From positions 167,309 through 231,308 of the forward strand of contig NZ_SJSO01000008.1 of assembly GCF_004331735.1 (NCBI RefSeq): a DNA stretch of 64,000 nucleotides, in the 5' to 3' direction. Shown here one piece after another: positions 18,934 to 27,482 of this stretch. The notes under the pieces are model-generated. The model was given only the letters and a program-made list of their open reading frames with translations, was not told where the DNA came from and did no database searches. This DNA is from Pedobacter psychrodurus (lineage in GTDB: Bacteria; Bacteroidota; Bacteroidia; Sphingobacteriales; Sphingobacteriaceae). Position 1 is the stretch's first letter; each line of letters opens with the position of its first letter. The translations under genes and the position numbers were made by a program.

Positions 18934-19452
18934 ATGAAAATTAAAAACACTATTATTTTACTTATCTTTTCTTGTATTGTTGTTGCCTGCGCGGGTTCCA
19001 AAACAGCTTCGAAAAAGGGAAAACAAAAAGACCGATTTTCATTAGCAAAGGTTGATAGTGTAAGAGATTATTTATCCGCTATATCCAACAAACCAGTAAA
19101 AGACACCGTGATCATTAAATACGATTTCAATTACGAAAGCTGTTGGAATGCCCTTGATGAGCAGCCTGACAACTATATCGCCAGGATTATCATTTCTACA
19201 AACGATTTTATTTCAAAGTATAAAATTGCGCACCCCGGCACTTCTGTATACCAAATAAAGGAAAGCGGTAAAAACTTTAACAAACTTGTACTCTGGAATA
19301 ACAAAATTCTCACTGATGGTGGTTACCTAAGGAAAAATATATTCACAAAGAAAACGACTTGCGGAACATCGCTAGTACTATATCCCGATGGTTCCTATAA
19401 ATTCTTTTACTCTGATCCTCACTTCATGCCACTACAGCCTGCTAAAAAATAA
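18934..19452 (+). CDS. Small lipoprotein of unknown function
   Basis: A 172-residue protein with a lipoprotein signal peptide (lipobox VVAC, Cys19) followed by a short lysine-rich linker (KTASKKGKQK) and a globular region (about 40-165). The globular part contains an NYESCWNALDEQPDNYIARI segment and several aromatic residues near the C terminus (SYKFFYSDPHFMPL). I recognise no family. ATG at 18934. It is divergent from the esterase and 80 bp upstream of the DUF4293 gene on the same strand, possibly co-transcribed. Confidence 0.7.
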   Translation: MKIKNTIILLIFSCIVVACAGSKTASKKGKQKDRFSLAKVDSVRDYLSAISNKPVKDTVIIKYDFNYESCWNALDEQPDNYIARIIISTNDFISKYKIAHPGTSVYQIKESGKNFNKLVLWNNKILTDGGYLRKNIFTKKTTCGTSLVLYPDGSYKFFYSDPHFMPLQPAKK

Positions 19453-19532
19453 TGCATCACAATTATGAGTTTAGTTAAATTGCAAGCAAAAGCAATTTTA
19501 TCTAAGTTTGCTTTTAAATTATTAAACCCAAC

Positions 19533-20000
19533 ATGATACAAAGAATACAATCGATCTGGCTTTTTTTAGCAGCAATAACCTTAGCTTTAATGTTGTTTTT
19601 ACCAATTGCAACCAAAGTCGGCAGTGGAACAGAAGTTGCAATATATACAACAGGGCTACGTGAAACCTTTATTGGAAAATCTGGAAATGGGTTTAAGGTG
19701 GCATTTTATCTACCTTTACTAATCACCAATATCGCTGTTGCATTTATTTGTTTAATGAATATTTTTAACTACAAAAGAAGAAGTTTTCAAAAACGCATTG
19801 CAATTGTATCGATTATATTAATTGCTGGCTTTGCTTTTTGGTGCAGTGTTTATGCTAAAAAACTACCAGGCGGTATTGAAGGTGCAAATTTTGGCGTTGG
19901 AGCGTACCTACCTGCCTTAGCTATTTTATTTGTTTTCCTAGCCATTTTCGGCATCAATAAAGACGAGAGATTAATCCGTTCGGCTGAAAGGCTGCGATAA
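19533..20000 (+). CDS. DUF4293 membrane protein
   Basis: A 155-residue inner-membrane protein. The start MIQRIQSIWLFLAAITLALM is the hallmark of the DUF4293 family, found in Bacteroidota, and four hydrophobic helices follow (about 7-27, 55-77, 88-107, 123-142) with a short basic C-terminal tail. The function of the family is unknown. ATG at 19533. A gene for a lipoprotein esterase follows after 34 bp. Confidence 0.85.
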   Translation: MIQRIQSIWLFLAAITLALMLFLPIATKVGSGTEVAIYTTGLRETFIGKSGNGFKVAFYLPLLITNIAVAFICLMNIFNYKRRSFQKRIAIVSIILIAGFAFWCSVYAKKLPGGIEGANFGVGAYLPALAILFVFLAIFGINKDERLIRSAERLR

Positions 20001-20034
20001 CTTCTTAATTTAGCAGAAAAATCAATTACCGAAC

Positions 20035-20889
20035 ATGCAAATTAAGTTAAATCATGCAGTTTATGTTTTTTCCGTGGTTTTGCTTTGCGGAATCTTATCA
20101 TGCAACAAAAGCATCCATACTTTCGGAAGAACCAAAATCGCTAAAAGTGTTGATTCTATCTACCTCAAACAGAGAATAGCGGAAATAAAAGGTTTAAATA
20201 CCGACGTTTTTACCAAAGGATCATTCAAGGGCACTGCCGATATGCCGATTGTATACCGCTTATTAAAACCAAAAAGTACGAACAGAAAACTTCCACTGGT
20301 AATTGTATTTCATGGATCAAACGCGGTTGGAAACGACAATACCAGCCAGCTGGGTATTTTGGCAAAACTATTTGCCACGGATGAAATACAAGCTAAATAC
20401 CCTGCTTTTGTTTTGGCGCCGCAGTTCCCTTCACGTTCGTCGAATTACGTTTTAGACCGGAGCAGAAATCTATTGACTTCGGTACCACAACCCTGTTTAA
20501 CAAGCGCCTTACAACTGATTGATAGTTTGAAAAATACTTTAAATATTGATGAGAAAAGGATTTACCTCATCGGTTTTTCGATGGGTGCTTCTTCAGTGAT
20601 CAATGCATTAGCGTTAAAACCCGATTTATTTGCTGCAGGTATCAGTATTTCGGGCATACCGCAATTCGACCAGGTAAACGTACTGGCGAACATCCCTATA
20701 TGGCTAATCCACGGCAATATAGACACCGAAAACCCTTTTAATAGCGACAAACAGTTTTTTGAAGAGGTAAGCGCTAAAAACAGAACCAGGTTTTGGGAAT
20801 TCGACAATCTGGCCCACAACGATATTTTCGCTCCCGCAATTTTAACGGATGAACTTCCCAAATGGCTATTCAAAAACAAACGTAAATAG
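20035..20889 (+). CDS. Alpha/beta-hydrolase lipoprotein (esterase/phospholipase type)
   Basis: A 284-residue lipoprotein (lipobox ILSC, Cys23) with one alpha/beta-hydrolase domain (about 65-280). The catalytic triad can be placed: Ser182 in GFSMGAS, Asp230 in HGNID and His261 in LAHND. VIVFHGSNAVGND forms the oxyanion strand. The architecture resembles envelope-bound esterases of the PHB-depolymerase/prolyl oligopeptidase type; the substrate is unknown. ATG at 20035, 34 bp after the DUF4293 gene. A repeat of family B begins right after the stop. Confidence 0.85.
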   Translation: MQIKLNHAVYVFSVVLLCGILSCNKSIHTFGRTKIAKSVDSIYLKQRIAEIKGLNTDVFTKGSFKGTADMPIVYRLLKPKSTNRKLPLVIVFHGSNAVGNDNTSQLGILAKLFATDEIQAKYPAFVLAPQFPSRSSNYVLDRSRNLLTSVPQPCLTSALQLIDSLKNTLNIDEKRIYLIGFSMGASSVINALALKPDLFAAGISISGIPQFDQVNVLANIPIWLIHGNIDTENPFNSDKQFFEEVSAKNRTRFWEFDNLAHNDIFAPAILTDELPKWLFKNKRK

Positions 20890-20896
20890 CTGCATT

Positions 20897-21010
20897 GCCC
20901 TGGCCACCTAAACCCGGTTGGAGTGGAAATCCTTTTTAAACCTAAAAGGTTTAAAAAGATTGAAACGGAAAACGGGACTGATGCGACCCAAGCCCCACTG
21001 CAACTGCTTT
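20897..21010 (+). repeat. REP-like element, family B
   Basis: Contains TGGCCACCTAAACCCGGTTG, GGAGTGGAAA, an internal perfect hairpin CTTTTTAAACC / GGTTTAAAAAG and GGGACTGATGCGACCC. Related elements, each beginning with CYAAACCYGAYNG and ending in GGGACT or GGACT, occur near 47372, 47732, 48300 (inverted) and 57535. Confidence 0.6.
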
Positions 21011-21071
21011 CTAAATAAAAAACACCTTTCTCCACTACAATCACGACCTCCATTTAACTTGTCCCACCCCT

Positions 21072-21106
21072 CATTTCCCATCATCCATTTTACATCCCCC
21101 CTTACT
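21072..21106. repeat. Period-7 degenerate array, core CAT
   Basis: CATTTCC, CATCATC, CATTTTA, CATCCCC, CCTTACT in exact 7-base phase, upstream of the helicase promoter. The vocabulary is the reverse complement of the array at 50513-50547 (AGATGGG, AGATGGA). Confidence 0.7.
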
Positions 21107-21176
21107 TCCTTATTTTCAAATATTTAGCTTAAAAAACTATTTACTTGATTATCTGTAAAATACGAAATATTAACTG

Positions 21177-21184
21177 TACCTTTG
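21177..21184 (+). promoter_or_regulatory. -7 promoter box of the DEAD-box helicase gene
   Basis: TACCTTTG fits TAnnTTTG exactly. The start site would lie near 21191, after the TTG at 21145, which supports translation from the ATG at 21211. No convincing -33 TTTG stands 19-21 bp upstream. Confidence 0.6.
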
Positions 21185-21210
21185 CGGCTCAATTAAAAAT
21201 AAAAAGACGA

Positions 21211-23127
21211 ATGACAAACCCATTTCAATTATTGGGGATAAGTGATGACGTCGTTAATGCCGTAAAGGATCTTGGATTTGAAACTCCAACACCTATTCAG
21301 GAGCAAAGTATTCCTGTACTGTTAGAAGGCACTAATGATTTTGTTGGTTTGGCCCAAACAGGAACAGGAAAAACAGCCGCATTTGGTTTGCCGCTGTTAG
21401 AACTAATCGATTTTAAAATTAACAAACCACAGGCATTGATTTTATGCCCTACCCGTGAGTTATGTTTACAGATCGCTAACGACCTTAAAAACTTTTCTAA
21501 AAACGTTGCTAATGCCCACGTTGTTGCCGTTTACGGTGGCGCGAACATTATGCAACAACTACGCGAAATACGCCAAGGCGTTCAAATCGTAGTGGCCACG
21601 CCCGGCCGTATGTTGGATATCATTGGCCGTAAAGCCATTGATTTTTCTTCTGTTAAATTTGTTGTGCTTGATGAAGCTGACGAGATGTTGAACATGGGTT
21701 TCCAGGACGACATTAACGACATTTTATCAACTACTCCTGATGACAAAAAAACCTGGTTATTCTCGGCTACCATGCCTGCAGAAGTTCGCCGTATAGCTAA
21801 AAACTATATGGACAACCCTGTTGAATTAACCATGGGCACAAAAAATACGGGTAACGTAAACATCGAACACGAATATTATATTGTTCGTGCACGTGATAAA
21901 TACGCTGCCTTAAAACGTATTGTAGATTTTAACCCTGAAATTTTTGCCGTAGTATTTTGTAAAACCAAATTGGATACACAAGATGTTGCTGAGCATTTAA
22001 TTAAAGATGGTTACAATGCTGATGCTTTACACGGCGATTTATCGCAACAACAACGTGATAAGGTAATGCAACGTTTCCGTGAGCGTAACATGCAGTTGTT
22101 AATTGCTACTGATGTTGCTGCCCGTGGTATCGATGTAAACAATGTAACACACGTAATCAATTATTCTCTACCTGATGAAATTGAAAGTTATACCCACCGT
22201 TCTGGCCGTACTGGTCGTGCTGGTAAAACAGGTATTTCAATCTGTATCATCAACTCTAAAGAAGTTGGAAAAATCCGTCAGTTAGAGCGCATTATTGGTA
22301 AACAATTTACCAAAGCTGAATTGCCTACAGGATTTGATGTTTGTGAAAAACAATTATTCTCTTTAGTACATAAAGTACATAATGTAGAAGTGAACAACGA
22401 ACAAATTGATCAGTACATTCCTCGTATTATGGATGAATTTGCTGATTTAACCAAAGAAGATGTAATTAAACGTTTTGCTTCGTTAGAATTTAACCGTTTC
22501 TTGGATTACTACGCTAAAGCTCCTGATTTAAATGCAGCAGTTGGCGACGATCGTGGTGCAGACAGAGGCGAAAGAGGTGCCGGACGTGGACGTGGTAGCG
22601 AAGGTTACACCCGTTTGTTCATTAACTTAGGTTCTGTAGATGAGTTTACCCGTGGCGATATGTTATCATTTATCTGTAACAACGGTAAAATTGGTGGCAA
22701 AAGCGTTGGTAAAATCGATTTAAAAGGTGTTTTCTCTTTCTTTGAAGTTGAAGATGATGTAGCTGATAAAGTTTTTGAAGGCTTTAAAGCTGTTGAATTT
22801 AACGGCCGTCAGGTACGCATTGAAAAAAGCGGAGACGGTGGTCGTGGTGAAGGCGCTGGAGAAAGACGCGGTGGCGGCGAAAGACGTAGCGGTGGCGGTG
22901 GTTTCGGCGGTGAACGCAGAAGCGGCGGTGGCGGCGGCGGTTATCGTGGCGGCGGTGATAGAAAATCTGGCGGTGGCAGCGGAAGACGTGAAGGTGGAAA
23001 TAGCGGTGGCGGTTTCAGAGATTTCTCTGGACGTAGCCGTGATGACAAAGGTGGTAACACTGGAGGTCCACGCAGAGAAGGCGGAAGCCGTGAAGGTGGA
23101 AGCGGCGAACGCAGAAAAAAATGGTAA
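21211..23127 (+). CDS. DEAD-box RNA helicase with DbpA-type RNA-binding domain and RGG-like tail
   Basis: ATP-dependent RNA helicase (638 aa) of the CsdA/DbpA group. The Q motif FQLLGISDDVVNAVKDLGF is followed by motif I AQTGTGKT, motif II DEAD, motif III SAT and motif VI HRSGRTGRAG, so both RecA lobes are complete. A DbpA RNA-recognition-like domain follows (about 463-545: YTRLFINLGSVDEFTRGDML to FNGRQVRIEKS). The last 90 residues are almost only Gly, Arg, Ser and Glu in RGG/GGGG blocks, likely disordered and RNA-binding. It probably helps ribosome assembly or cold-adapted RNA unfolding. The ATG at 21211 was chosen over the TTG at 21145 because the promoter lies between them. Confidence 0.94.
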   Translation: MTNPFQLLGISDDVVNAVKDLGFETPTPIQEQSIPVLLEGTNDFVGLAQTGTGKTAAFGLPLLELIDFKINKPQALILCPTRELCLQIANDLKNFSKNVANAHVVAVYGGANIMQQLREIRQGVQIVVATPGRMLDIIGRKAIDFSSVKFVVLDEADEMLNMGFQDDINDILSTTPDDKKTWLFSATMPAEVRRIAKNYMDNPVELTMGTKNTGNVNIEHEYYIVRARDKYAALKRIVDFNPEIFAVVFCKTKLDTQDVAEHLIKDGYNADALHGDLSQQQRDKVMQRFRERNMQLLIATDVAARGIDVNNVTHVINYSLPDEIESYTHRSGRTGRAGKTGISICIINSKEVGKIRQLERIIGKQFTKAELPTGFDVCEKQLFSLVHKVHNVEVNNEQIDQYIPRIMDEFADLTKEDVIKRFASLEFNRFLDYYAKAPDLNAAVGDDRGADRGERGAGRGRGSEGYTRLFINLGSVDEFTRGDMLSFICNNGKIGGKSVGKIDLKGVFSFFEVEDDVADKVFEGFKAVEFNGRQVRIEKSGDGGRGEGAGERRGGGERRSGGGGFGGERRSGGGGGGYRGGGDRKSGGGSGRREGGNSGGGFRDFSGRSRDDKGGNTGGPRREGGSREGGSGERRKKW

Positions 23128-23150
23128 ATCACTAAACCAAATATTTTACA

Positions 23151-23180
23151 GCCGTCCCGATTTTTCGGGGCGGCTTTTTT
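23151..23180 (+). terminator. Intrinsic terminator of the helicase gene
   Basis: GCCGTCCCGA pairs with TCGGGGCGGC (one G-T pair) around TTTT and is followed by six T, 24 bp past the stop codon. Confidence 0.92.
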
Positions 23181-23258
23181 ATGCAATAACATTTAAATTT
23201 GCATAAAATTCTACCAAAGAATTGTTCCTACGGAACTTCACGTAAATCCAAGTGTGTT

Positions 23259-23303
23259 GAGTTGTCAACTTTAATAAAACACTTGCTGGAAAGTTGACAA
23301 CTC
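23259..23303. repeat. Perfect 14-bp inverted repeat
   Basis: GAGTTGTCAACTTT (23259-23272) and AAAGTTGACAACTC (23290-23303) pair completely around a 17-base loop. It lies behind the helicase terminator and is not followed by a T tract, so it is not a simple terminator. Confidence 0.8.
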
Positions 23304-23631
23304 TTATTTAATACCCTAATTACATACATTCCTGTCTTGCAAATAAAGGAAGCTGGATATTAACAGATTATTTTTAAGATTAGAAAAGCAAATCCAGAAG
23401 CATTTCGGTTCCGGAAGCCCTGCTATCATTCCACCCGATGCTAACTCAGTGCCGATTTTTCGGTAAAGAATCGGGTTCCCTTCTATCAGGTTTATTTAAC
23501 CAAAGTCAGTTTTTCAAAAGCGAGTCATCAACTTTTCTTGTGGTGTCAGATATTTCTATCTGACAAGGTGCCAAATGATATAAAAACGCATCTTTTTCTA
23601 AATAAATCTTTCCCAAAATATTATATTTAAC

Positions 23632-23648
23632 GTTTAGATATACTAAAC
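23632..23648. promoter_or_regulatory. Candidate operator before the GH29 gene
   Basis: GTTTAG and CTAAAC are perfect inverted arms around ATATA, ending six bases before the GH29 ATG at 23655. A repressor bound here, or a hairpin in the mRNA, would block initiation. Low confidence: a 6-bp palindrome can arise by chance. Confidence 0.35.
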
Positions 23649-23654
23649 AAGATC

Positions 23655-25499
23655 ATGCGTTATTTAAAGTTTTTTATCATTTTATTTTCTCTATTCGTAG
23701 GCAGCAAACTTTCGGCTCAACAAGCTGCTCCAAATCAAAAAATGCAGTGGTTTGCTGATGCCAAACTGGGTATTTTTATTCACTGGGGTATTTATTCGGT
23801 TAATGGTATTTCCGAATCGTGGTCGTTTTTTAACAATTACATCAACCACGATGCTTACATGAAACAGCTTAATGGTTTTACCGCAACAAAATATCAGCCG
23901 CAAGAATGGGTAAATTTGATTAAAGAAAGCGGCGCTAAATATGCGGTAATTGCCACAAAACACCACGACGGTGTTGCGCTTTGGGATAGTAAGGCTCCTT
24001 TAGCTACCACAACCTTAAAAAATAGCGCTGCAAAAAAAGATTTAATCACTCCGTTTGTGGCTGAACTCAAAAAATCTGGCCTTAAAACAGGTTTATATTT
24101 TTCATTACCTGATTGGAGCTACCCAGATTATGATGGTTTTACCCGCGACAGAAAACGTTACGACTATAAACAGGATGCACCACGTTTTACTAAATTCCAG
24201 AATTATTTCCAGGGCCAGTTAAACGATCTCTCAGCCAAATACAATCCAGATTTGCTATGGTTTGATGGCGATTGGGAGCATAGTGGCGAAGAATGGCAGG
24301 CCAAAAACATATTGACAAATTTACGCAAGGTAAATCAGAACATCATTATCAACTCCCGCTTAAACGGGCATGGAGATTACGATACACCCGAGCAAGGTGT
24401 TCCGGTGGTAAAACCAGGCTCACCTGAATGGGAACTCTGCTACACCATGAACGATTCGTGGGGTTACCAGCCTTACGACAATCATTATAAATCGTCAAAC
24501 ATGATTATCCGTACCTTGGTTGATTGCATCAGCATGGGTGGTAATTTATTACTTGATATTGGACCAAAAGCTGATGGAACCATTGCACCTGAACAGGTTA
24601 AGATTTTAAAAGATTTAGGCCGCTGGACAAAAAAACATGGTGAAGCCATATACGGTACGGAAGCAGGGTTACCTGATGGACATTTTGTAGGGAAAACAGC
24701 ATTATCGAAAGACAAAGCTGTTTTATACCTCTATCTTGATTATAAAACCAAGAACGGCATTTTGCTTAACGGCATAAAATCTAAAATAAAAAAGGTAGAA
24801 TTGATTGGTAATAAAACACCAATAAACGCAGTAAAACTAAATGAAACTGATTATTTTCTTGACGTTAATGAAAGCGATTTCGACAATGATGTTACTGTGT
24901 TAAAAGTTTTTCTAAACGAACCAATCCAATTATCAAAAGAAAAACAACAAACCATTTCTTTAGAAACTTTATTTGCGGCATCCCAACATTTAGATCTAAC
25001 CAATTATATTCTGAGAAAACTTTCTTATGATTTAAATTCTGGTGTAAATATTTTTCAAAACACCAATCTGACTGCTGATGGTCTTGAATTTAAATCAGGC
25101 ATTAAAAATGTTAATCCAAAGGTTAACAATTGGGTAATCAAAAATGCGGAAGCACTATATAAAACAACTGGGGGAATTCCGGCAGGGCACTACCAGGGCA
25201 GTACTGCACTTTCTGCCGATAAACAAACACTTTATTTATTTGTAGAAGGCACACCAACCGGCCCAATTGCCATTAAAGGTTTAAAAAACAACATCAGCAG
25301 GATCAGGATTGTAGGTGAAGGCACTATGCTTCCGCATGAAATTTATAACAAACTGTATTGGAGCAAAATACCGGGTATTGTTTACATTCCAGTGCCTAAA
25401 GATAAATTAGATCCTGAATTAACGGTAATTGCAGTACTTTTAGATAGCCCGATTGATTTGTACCGTGAAAAAGTTGGCGCGATAGAGAGCAACCTCTAA
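23655..25499 (+). CDS. Alpha-L-fucosidase, GH29, with duplicated C-terminal module
   Basis: Exported glycosidase (614 aa) releasing alpha-linked L-fucose. Signal peptide 1-21 (KLSAQQ). The GH29 barrel spans about 25-330: AKLGIFIHWGIYSVNGISES, TKHHDGVALWDS and LLWFDGDWEHSG, where Asp204 is the expected nucleophile; the acid/base is not fixed in this family and I do not assign it. Two homologous beta-modules follow: residues about 333-432 (GEAIYGTEAGLPDGHFVGKT) and about 497-610 (AEALYKTTGGIPAGHYQGST), both ending in a VxLDSPIDL-like strand, so the C-terminal domain has been duplicated. ATG at 23655. Stand-alone gene, far from the other GH29. Confidence 0.92.
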   Translation: MRYLKFFIILFSLFVGSKLSAQQAAPNQKMQWFADAKLGIFIHWGIYSVNGISESWSFFNNYINHDAYMKQLNGFTATKYQPQEWVNLIKESGAKYAVIATKHHDGVALWDSKAPLATTTLKNSAAKKDLITPFVAELKKSGLKTGLYFSLPDWSYPDYDGFTRDRKRYDYKQDAPRFTKFQNYFQGQLNDLSAKYNPDLLWFDGDWEHSGEEWQAKNILTNLRKVNQNIIINSRLNGHGDYDTPEQGVPVVKPGSPEWELCYTMNDSWGYQPYDNHYKSSNMIIRTLVDCISMGGNLLLDIGPKADGTIAPEQVKILKDLGRWTKKHGEAIYGTEAGLPDGHFVGKTALSKDKAVLYLYLDYKTKNGILLNGIKSKIKKVELIGNKTPINAVKLNETDYFLDVNESDFDNDVTVLKVFLNEPIQLSKEKQQTISLETLFAASQHLDLTNYILRKLSYDLNSGVNIFQNTNLTADGLEFKSGIKNVNPKVNNWVIKNAEALYKTTGGIPAGHYQGSTALSADKQTLYLFVEGTPTGPIAIKGLKNNISRIRIVGEGTMLPHEIYNKLYWSKIPGIVYIPVPKDKLDPELTVIAVLLDSPIDLYREKVGAIESNL

Positions 25500-25557
25500 T
25501 TACTTTCCATTTAAAAATCCTTCGACTCCACTACTAATGACAGATTCCAAAGAAAAG

Positions 25558-25662
25558 TCGTCATCTCGACTGGAGTGCAACGGAATGGAGAGATCTTTTA
25601 ACATAGTTCAAAGATTTCTCCTCCAAAGGAGTTCCTTCGGAACACTACGGTCGAAATGACGA
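25558..25662. repeat. Long palindromic repeat, family C, in the GH29-bshC gap
   Basis: Outer arms GTCGTCATCTCGAC and GTCGAAATGACGA, inner arms AGATCTTTTAAC and CAAAGATTTCTCC, with GGAGTTCC/GGAACAC at the tip: about 105 bases that can fold into one long imperfect hairpin. The rest of 25500-25836 holds a GCGCTTCCGTGGCAAAA phrase at 25750-25766 and a weak promoter-like TACTTTCG at 25823-25830, seven bases before bshC. Confidence 0.75.
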
Positions 25663-25836
25663 ACCCACGAAAAAACCAGTTATCAAAACTCCGTTTTTTT
25701 TCTAAAACTTACCAAAGAGGATGACCACATGGAAATTCCGTGATTTCAGCGCTTCCGTGGCAAAAAATTATTTAACAATTGTAAAATAGTGGCGCGACTT
25801 TACGATTATCCTTAAATTGCATTACTTTCGCACATC

Positions 25837-27423
25837 ATGCAGGCAAAATATATCTCATATCAGGAAACCGGATCATTTTCAAAACTGGTTTTAGATTATA
25901 TTAACGACGAAGAACAGCTCAAAGCTTTTTATAGTTATCGTCCTGATATGGAGGGTTTAGCCAAGGCGATTGAGCATAGAAATTTCTTAGGAAACAGAGA
26001 AACTTTGGTTAAGGTTTTACAAGATCAATACCAACATTTACAACCCAATAAATCTGTTACCAAAAACATAGAGCTTTTAGGCTCGGCGAATACCTTTACG
26101 GTCACAACGGGTCACCAGTTGAATCTTTTTACCGGGCCACTATATTTCATTTATAAAATTGTAACCACCATTAATTTAGCCATCGAGTTAAAAATGGCCC
26201 ATCCTGATAAAAACTTTGTCCCGGTTTATTGGATGGCGACAGAGGATCACGATTTTGATGAAATTAACCACGTAAGTGTTGATGAAAAGAACATTAGCTG
26301 GATACAGCAAACCAACGGTGCCACCGGAAGACTAAGTACCAAAACAGTTGCCGCAGCGGTAACCGCATATAAGGGATACCTGGGTATCTCTAAAAACGGA
26401 AAACGAATTGCCAAATTGGTAGAACAGGCCTATTTGCAACACGACAATTTAGCTGATGCTACCAGGTTTTTAGTGAATAACTTATTCGAGAAATATGGCT
26501 TGGTGATTGTAAATGCAGATGATGCACAATTAAAAAAGCAATTCGCGAATATCATTACCGAAGATATCATTCGACATAACAGTGCGAAAAACATTGAAAA
26601 CAGTTCGAAAAACCTCGAAGATTTAGGCTATAAAACGCAAGTGAATGGCCGTGATATTAATTTCTTTTACCTGATCGATAATCTGCGCGAACGCTTGATT
26701 TTTGAAAATGGCAAATATCTTGTAAACCATACCGATATCAGTTTTACTGAAGAAGCACTAAAAGCTGAAATCGAATCACATCCAGAGCGGTTTAGTCCAA
26801 ATGTGGTGATGCGTCCCATGTATCAGGAAGTTATTTTACCTAACCTGGCTTATATTGGCGGCGGTGCCGAAGTAGCCTATTGGATGCAATTAAAAGCAAA
26901 TTTCGACTTTTACAAGGTTGATTTCCCTGTTTTATTGCTTCGTAACTCTGCTTTATTAATTGATAAACGCAGTGCTCAGAACTTATATCATTTAGGCTTT
27001 TCTTTAGAAGATATATTTTTACCTGTTGAGGAATTAAAAAACATCTGGGTTAAGCGTAATACAACTGCATTATTGAGTTTGGCCGATGAAACCAGGGCGA
27101 TTAACAGCATTTTCGACCAAATTAAGCTGAATGCCTATAAAATAGATAAAACGCTTTCTGTTTCAACCGATACGGCGAAACAACGAACCAATCACTTGCT
27201 GGCTAACCTGGAAAAGAAATTATTCCGCGCAGAGAAAAGGAAACATGAAACTGCATTGCTACAGATTGACAATGTAAAGAAAAGACTTTTCCCGAATGGA
27301 ACCTTGCAAGAAAGAATATTAAACATTGCCCCCATGTATGTGAATTACGGAGAAGATTTTCTTTCGTCGTGTATAGAAAACTTTGAGCCATTGGGCGGCG
27401 ATTTTACCGTTTTGTTGCCGTAA
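25837..27423 (+). CDS. bshC: Bacillithiol biosynthesis cysteine-adding enzyme
   Basis: Adds cysteine to glucosaminyl-malate, the last step of bacillithiol synthesis in the cytoplasm (528 aa, usual length). Family features visible: the N-terminal ETGSFSKLVLDYINDEEQLK, the nucleotide-fold segment TVTTGHQLNLFTGPLYFIYK, FVPVYWMATEDHDFDEINHV and the C-terminal coiled coil (about 420-475, ANLEKKLFRAEKRKHETALL). ATG at 25837, preceded by a -7-like TACTTTCG, leaving almost no leader. bshA and bshB are not in the window. Bacillithiol production in Bacteroidota is established for some members; here it is inferred from this gene. Confidence 0.95.
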   Translation: MQAKYISYQETGSFSKLVLDYINDEEQLKAFYSYRPDMEGLAKAIEHRNFLGNRETLVKVLQDQYQHLQPNKSVTKNIELLGSANTFTVTTGHQLNLFTGPLYFIYKIVTTINLAIELKMAHPDKNFVPVYWMATEDHDFDEINHVSVDEKNISWIQQTNGATGRLSTKTVAAAVTAYKGYLGISKNGKRIAKLVEQAYLQHDNLADATRFLVNNLFEKYGLVIVNADDAQLKKQFANIITEDIIRHNSAKNIENSSKNLEDLGYKTQVNGRDINFFYLIDNLRERLIFENGKYLVNHTDISFTEEALKAEIESHPERFSPNVVMRPMYQEVILPNLAYIGGGAEVAYWMQLKANFDFYKVDFPVLLLRNSALLIDKRSAQNLYHLGFSLEDIFLPVEELKNIWVKRNTTALLSLADETRAINSIFDQIKLNAYKIDKTLSVSTDTAKQRTNHLLANLEKKLFRAEKRKHETALLQIDNVKKRLFPNGTLQERILNIAPMYVNYGEDFLSSCIENFEPLGGDFTVLLP

Positions 27424-27427
27424 TATT

Positions 27428-27478
27428 AGTCCGGAGTCGGGAGTCCGAAGTCCGCAATCGATCTTGATACTTGATATT
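27428..27478. repeat. Period-7 degenerate arrays, cores AGTC and CTTGATA
   Basis: Four 7-mers AGTCCGG, AGTCGGG, AGTCCGA, AGTCCGC run from 27428 to 27455, then CTTGATA repeats twice from 27463. The arrays fill the whole gap between the bshC stop and the ATG at 27483. Confidence 0.82.
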
Positions 27479-27482
27479 TAAA

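Larger units (their letters stand above)
23181..23654. other. Gene-free region with hairpins and a REP-like fragment
   Basis: Holds a 14-bp perfect inverted repeat (23259-23303, entered separately), an inverted family-B-like stretch at about 23399-23502 (TTCCGGAAGCCCTGCT to AGGTTTATTTAACC) and, at 23541-23565, GTGTCAGATATTTCTATCTGACA, a hairpin whose vocabulary matches 51462-51485. The last 50 bases are AT-rich leader of the GH29 gene. Confidence 0.6.

Noticed and set aside
22775..23206. Ala/Val-rich 143-codon frame on the plus strand
   Set aside because: Alternate frame of the GGN-rich helicase tail; composition follows from the codon bias of the tail.
27428..27478. CRISPR array interpretation of the heptad repeats
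   Set aside because: Units are 7 bases with no spacers of 25-40 bases and no cas genes nearby.
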